In this document: positions 32,731-33,695 of the stretch, piece by piece
Position numbering within the stretch: position 1 is the first letter of the stretch
Layout of the letters: every line of letters begins with the position of its first letter
Source of the DNA: an uncultured Lachnospiraceae bacterium
GTDB lineage: Bacteria > Bacillota > Clostridia > Lachnospirales > Lachnospiraceae
Direction: 5' to 3'
Assembly: GCA_910585715.1 (NCBI GenBank)
Contig: CAJUEX010000036.1
Coordinates: forward strand, 1-33,695
DNA: 33,695 nt
Program-made: the position numbers and the translations under genes
The notes under the pieces: generated by a model
Told to the model about the DNA's origin: nothing
The model's input: only the letters and a program-made list of their open reading frames with translations
Databases searched by the model: none

Positions 32731-33341
32731 TGCCCTGCAATAGCATAAGAGAAATTGTTTTAAAGCTTCCCTTTGACACTTTGACTGAAGTCTATAACAA
32801 CGGAAATCAAAAAATTTTGCTTTATCGTCCCAGCACCTTATCTGAACGGTTTAAAAACTATGACGTCCGCACAAACTTTCAAATTTTTCTTAAAATAGGC
32901 GATGATAGACCTTTTCGTCCTAATCATTTGCGCCTGCTCATAGATTTAAAACTACGTGCAAGAGAAATTCCTCAGGCACGAGAAAAACTGCTCATCGCTT
33001 TTGATGAAATCTTTTATGGTCAAAACCCTTTAGATGCCATAGAACCGCTAAGAGATATTGGCTTTACACAATACATTAATCCCATTGATATTACCGCAAT
33101 ATTAGCCCAATTATTCATGATCGAGCAAGATATAGGATATGGCAGAAGGAGTACCTTTGATCCGCCATCATTATACATTCAGGGATGGATTCGTACATTT
33201 ATTGAATCAGACCTGGAAATTGACCAAATAGTATATCGAATATGCCGAAATGCTCCTCCTGCTGTAAAATATACTTGTATGGATAATAAAAACCATCCTA
33301 AATATGATCCAAATGCTGAACTGTTATGGTATTTAAATTGA
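32730..33341 (+). CDS. Unrecognised protein in nuclease position of a C-controlled type II system
   Basis: 203 aa, no signal peptide or membrane helix, alpha/beta composition with segments LYRPSTLSERFKNYDV, RPNHLRLLIDLKLRA, DPPSLYIQGWIRTFIES and a tail CMDNKNHPKYDPNAELLWYL. I recognise no PD-(D/E)xK, HNH, GIY-YIG or PLD motif; the ID72-LK74 stretch is a weak candidate. Its place (coupled to a C protein, divergent from a methylase) argues for the cognate restriction endonuclease or a specificity partner. A new nuclease family is possible but unproved. Confidence 0.7.
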   Translation: MPCNSIREIVLKLPFDTLTEVYNNGNQKILLYRPSTLSERFKNYDVRTNFQIFLKIGDDRPFRPNHLRLLIDLKLRAREIPQAREKLLIAFDEIFYGQNPLDAIEPLRDIGFTQYINPIDITAILAQLFMIEQDIGYGRRSTFDPPSLYIQGWIRTFIESDLEIDQIVYRICRNAPPAVKYTCMDNKNHPKYDPNAELLWYLN

Positions 33342-33447
33342 AAATAGGATAAAGTATTTTATTTTTATATATCTTACATGAGCATTTATTTAAACCAATC
33401 AAAGAGTACCTGTAATAAGCTGCCCTTTATTCATTTCCAAAGAAAAA

Positions 33448-33474
33448 CCCTTGAAAACAATATCTTTTCAAGGG
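33448..33474 (-). terminator. Strong terminator hairpin (minus-strand T-run)
   Basis: CCCTTGAAAA (33448-33457) and TTTTCAAGGG (33465-33474) are perfect 10-bp arms with a 7-nt loop. On the minus strand it is followed by TTTTTCTTT, so it mainly ends a minus-strand gene entering from the right, and could also stop the plus-strand gene at 33341. The rest of 33342-33626 has no gene. Confidence 0.75.
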
Positions 33475-33626
33475 CTTTACTATTTTCATCATTTTGTTTT
33501 GAATTATCTCTTGGATAGTTTCAAAGCCTTATTTTTCGGCATTTCCAGGTGATTTGTCAGTTACTTGTCACTTACCCACAGCACTTGATACAAACCCATA
33601 CAACCGCCTGGCTAAATGTTCTTGTT

Positions 33627-33695
33627 TTAATCCTCATAGCAAATCACGTATGTATCGCACACCTGCTCCAGCAATTTAAAATCACAGCAAAATTT
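33627..33695 (-). CDS. Partial C-terminus of a gene running off the right edge
   Basis: Open frame from the window edge to TAA at 33627-33629, 22 codons ending LLEQVCDTYVICYED. A minus-strand terminator lies about 150 nt downstream, which supports a real gene here. Too short to identify. Confidence 0.35.
   Translation of the reverse strand, partial: KFCCDFKLLEQVCDTYVICYED

Noticed and set aside
1..33695. CRISPR arrays, tRNA, rRNA
   Set aside because: No regularly spaced direct repeats, cloverleaf with acceptor CCA region, or rRNA-like blocks were noticed on reading both strands.

Overview
The window looks like a chromosomal segment of a Gram-positive Clostridia, most likely a gut Lachnospiraceae. 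Support: strong AGGAGG-type ribosome sites, low-to-moderate GC, a BceRSAB-type antimicrobial-peptide module, clostridial small proteins of unknown function, an aldo/keto reductase with a ferredoxin-like tail, and several Lachnospiraceae-type hypothetical families. The species cannot be named from the sequence alone. No rRNA, tRNA, CRISPR array, intact transposase or replication origin was found.

Layout. 1-6.6 kb: an OmpR response regulator, an SDR oxidoreductase, and a three-gene minus-strand block (acyltransferase-like condensation protein, zinc-ribbon membrane protein, alpha/beta hydrolase), then small proteins. 6.6-8.9 kb: an alpha/beta hydrolase interrupted by one in-frame TAG and a small ORF lacking a start codon, divergent from a LysR regulator. 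9.1-13 kb: remnants of mobile-element genes around a single-chain restriction-modification protein (nuclease + methylase + half specificity domain) preceded by a 54-aa ribbon-helix-helix protein. 13.1-18.7 kb: an uncharacterised 171-aa protein and a BceR-BceS-BceA-BceB module. 19.3-24.9 kb: a MATE exporter, a membrane-anchored serine hydrolase, and an ECF sigma/anti-sigma pair. 25-27.5 kb: a frameshifted aldo/keto reductase and an XRE-PurM fusion. 27.7-33.4 kb: a defence island holding a complete dpnM-dpnA-dpnB (GATC) system followed by a DUF1848 gene, then a second type II-like system with divergent methylase and controller-nuclease candidate genes, plus a small zinc-ribbon gene. A further minus-strand gene runs off the right edge.

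Two things stand out. First, a family of long intergenic palindromes (1-120, 1045-1280, 5931-6045, 13087-13145, 16595-16981) shares arm sequence, terminal GTAACRG and, in three copies, an 18-nt core lying in the loop. One copy has perfect 67-bp arms, and another splits the bce operon. Second, a TTCAC-N5-GTGAA palindrome occurs both in front of the controller gene (32419-32433) and in front of the zinc-ribbon gene (31259-31273), suggesting that one controller protein governs both.

Three separate genes carry single-lesion defects (TAG at 7066-7068, a lost base near 25300, a lost start near 7885). These could be real decay or assembly error, and read data should decide. Start sites below were chosen by ribosome-binding site and family alignment from memory; no database search was run.
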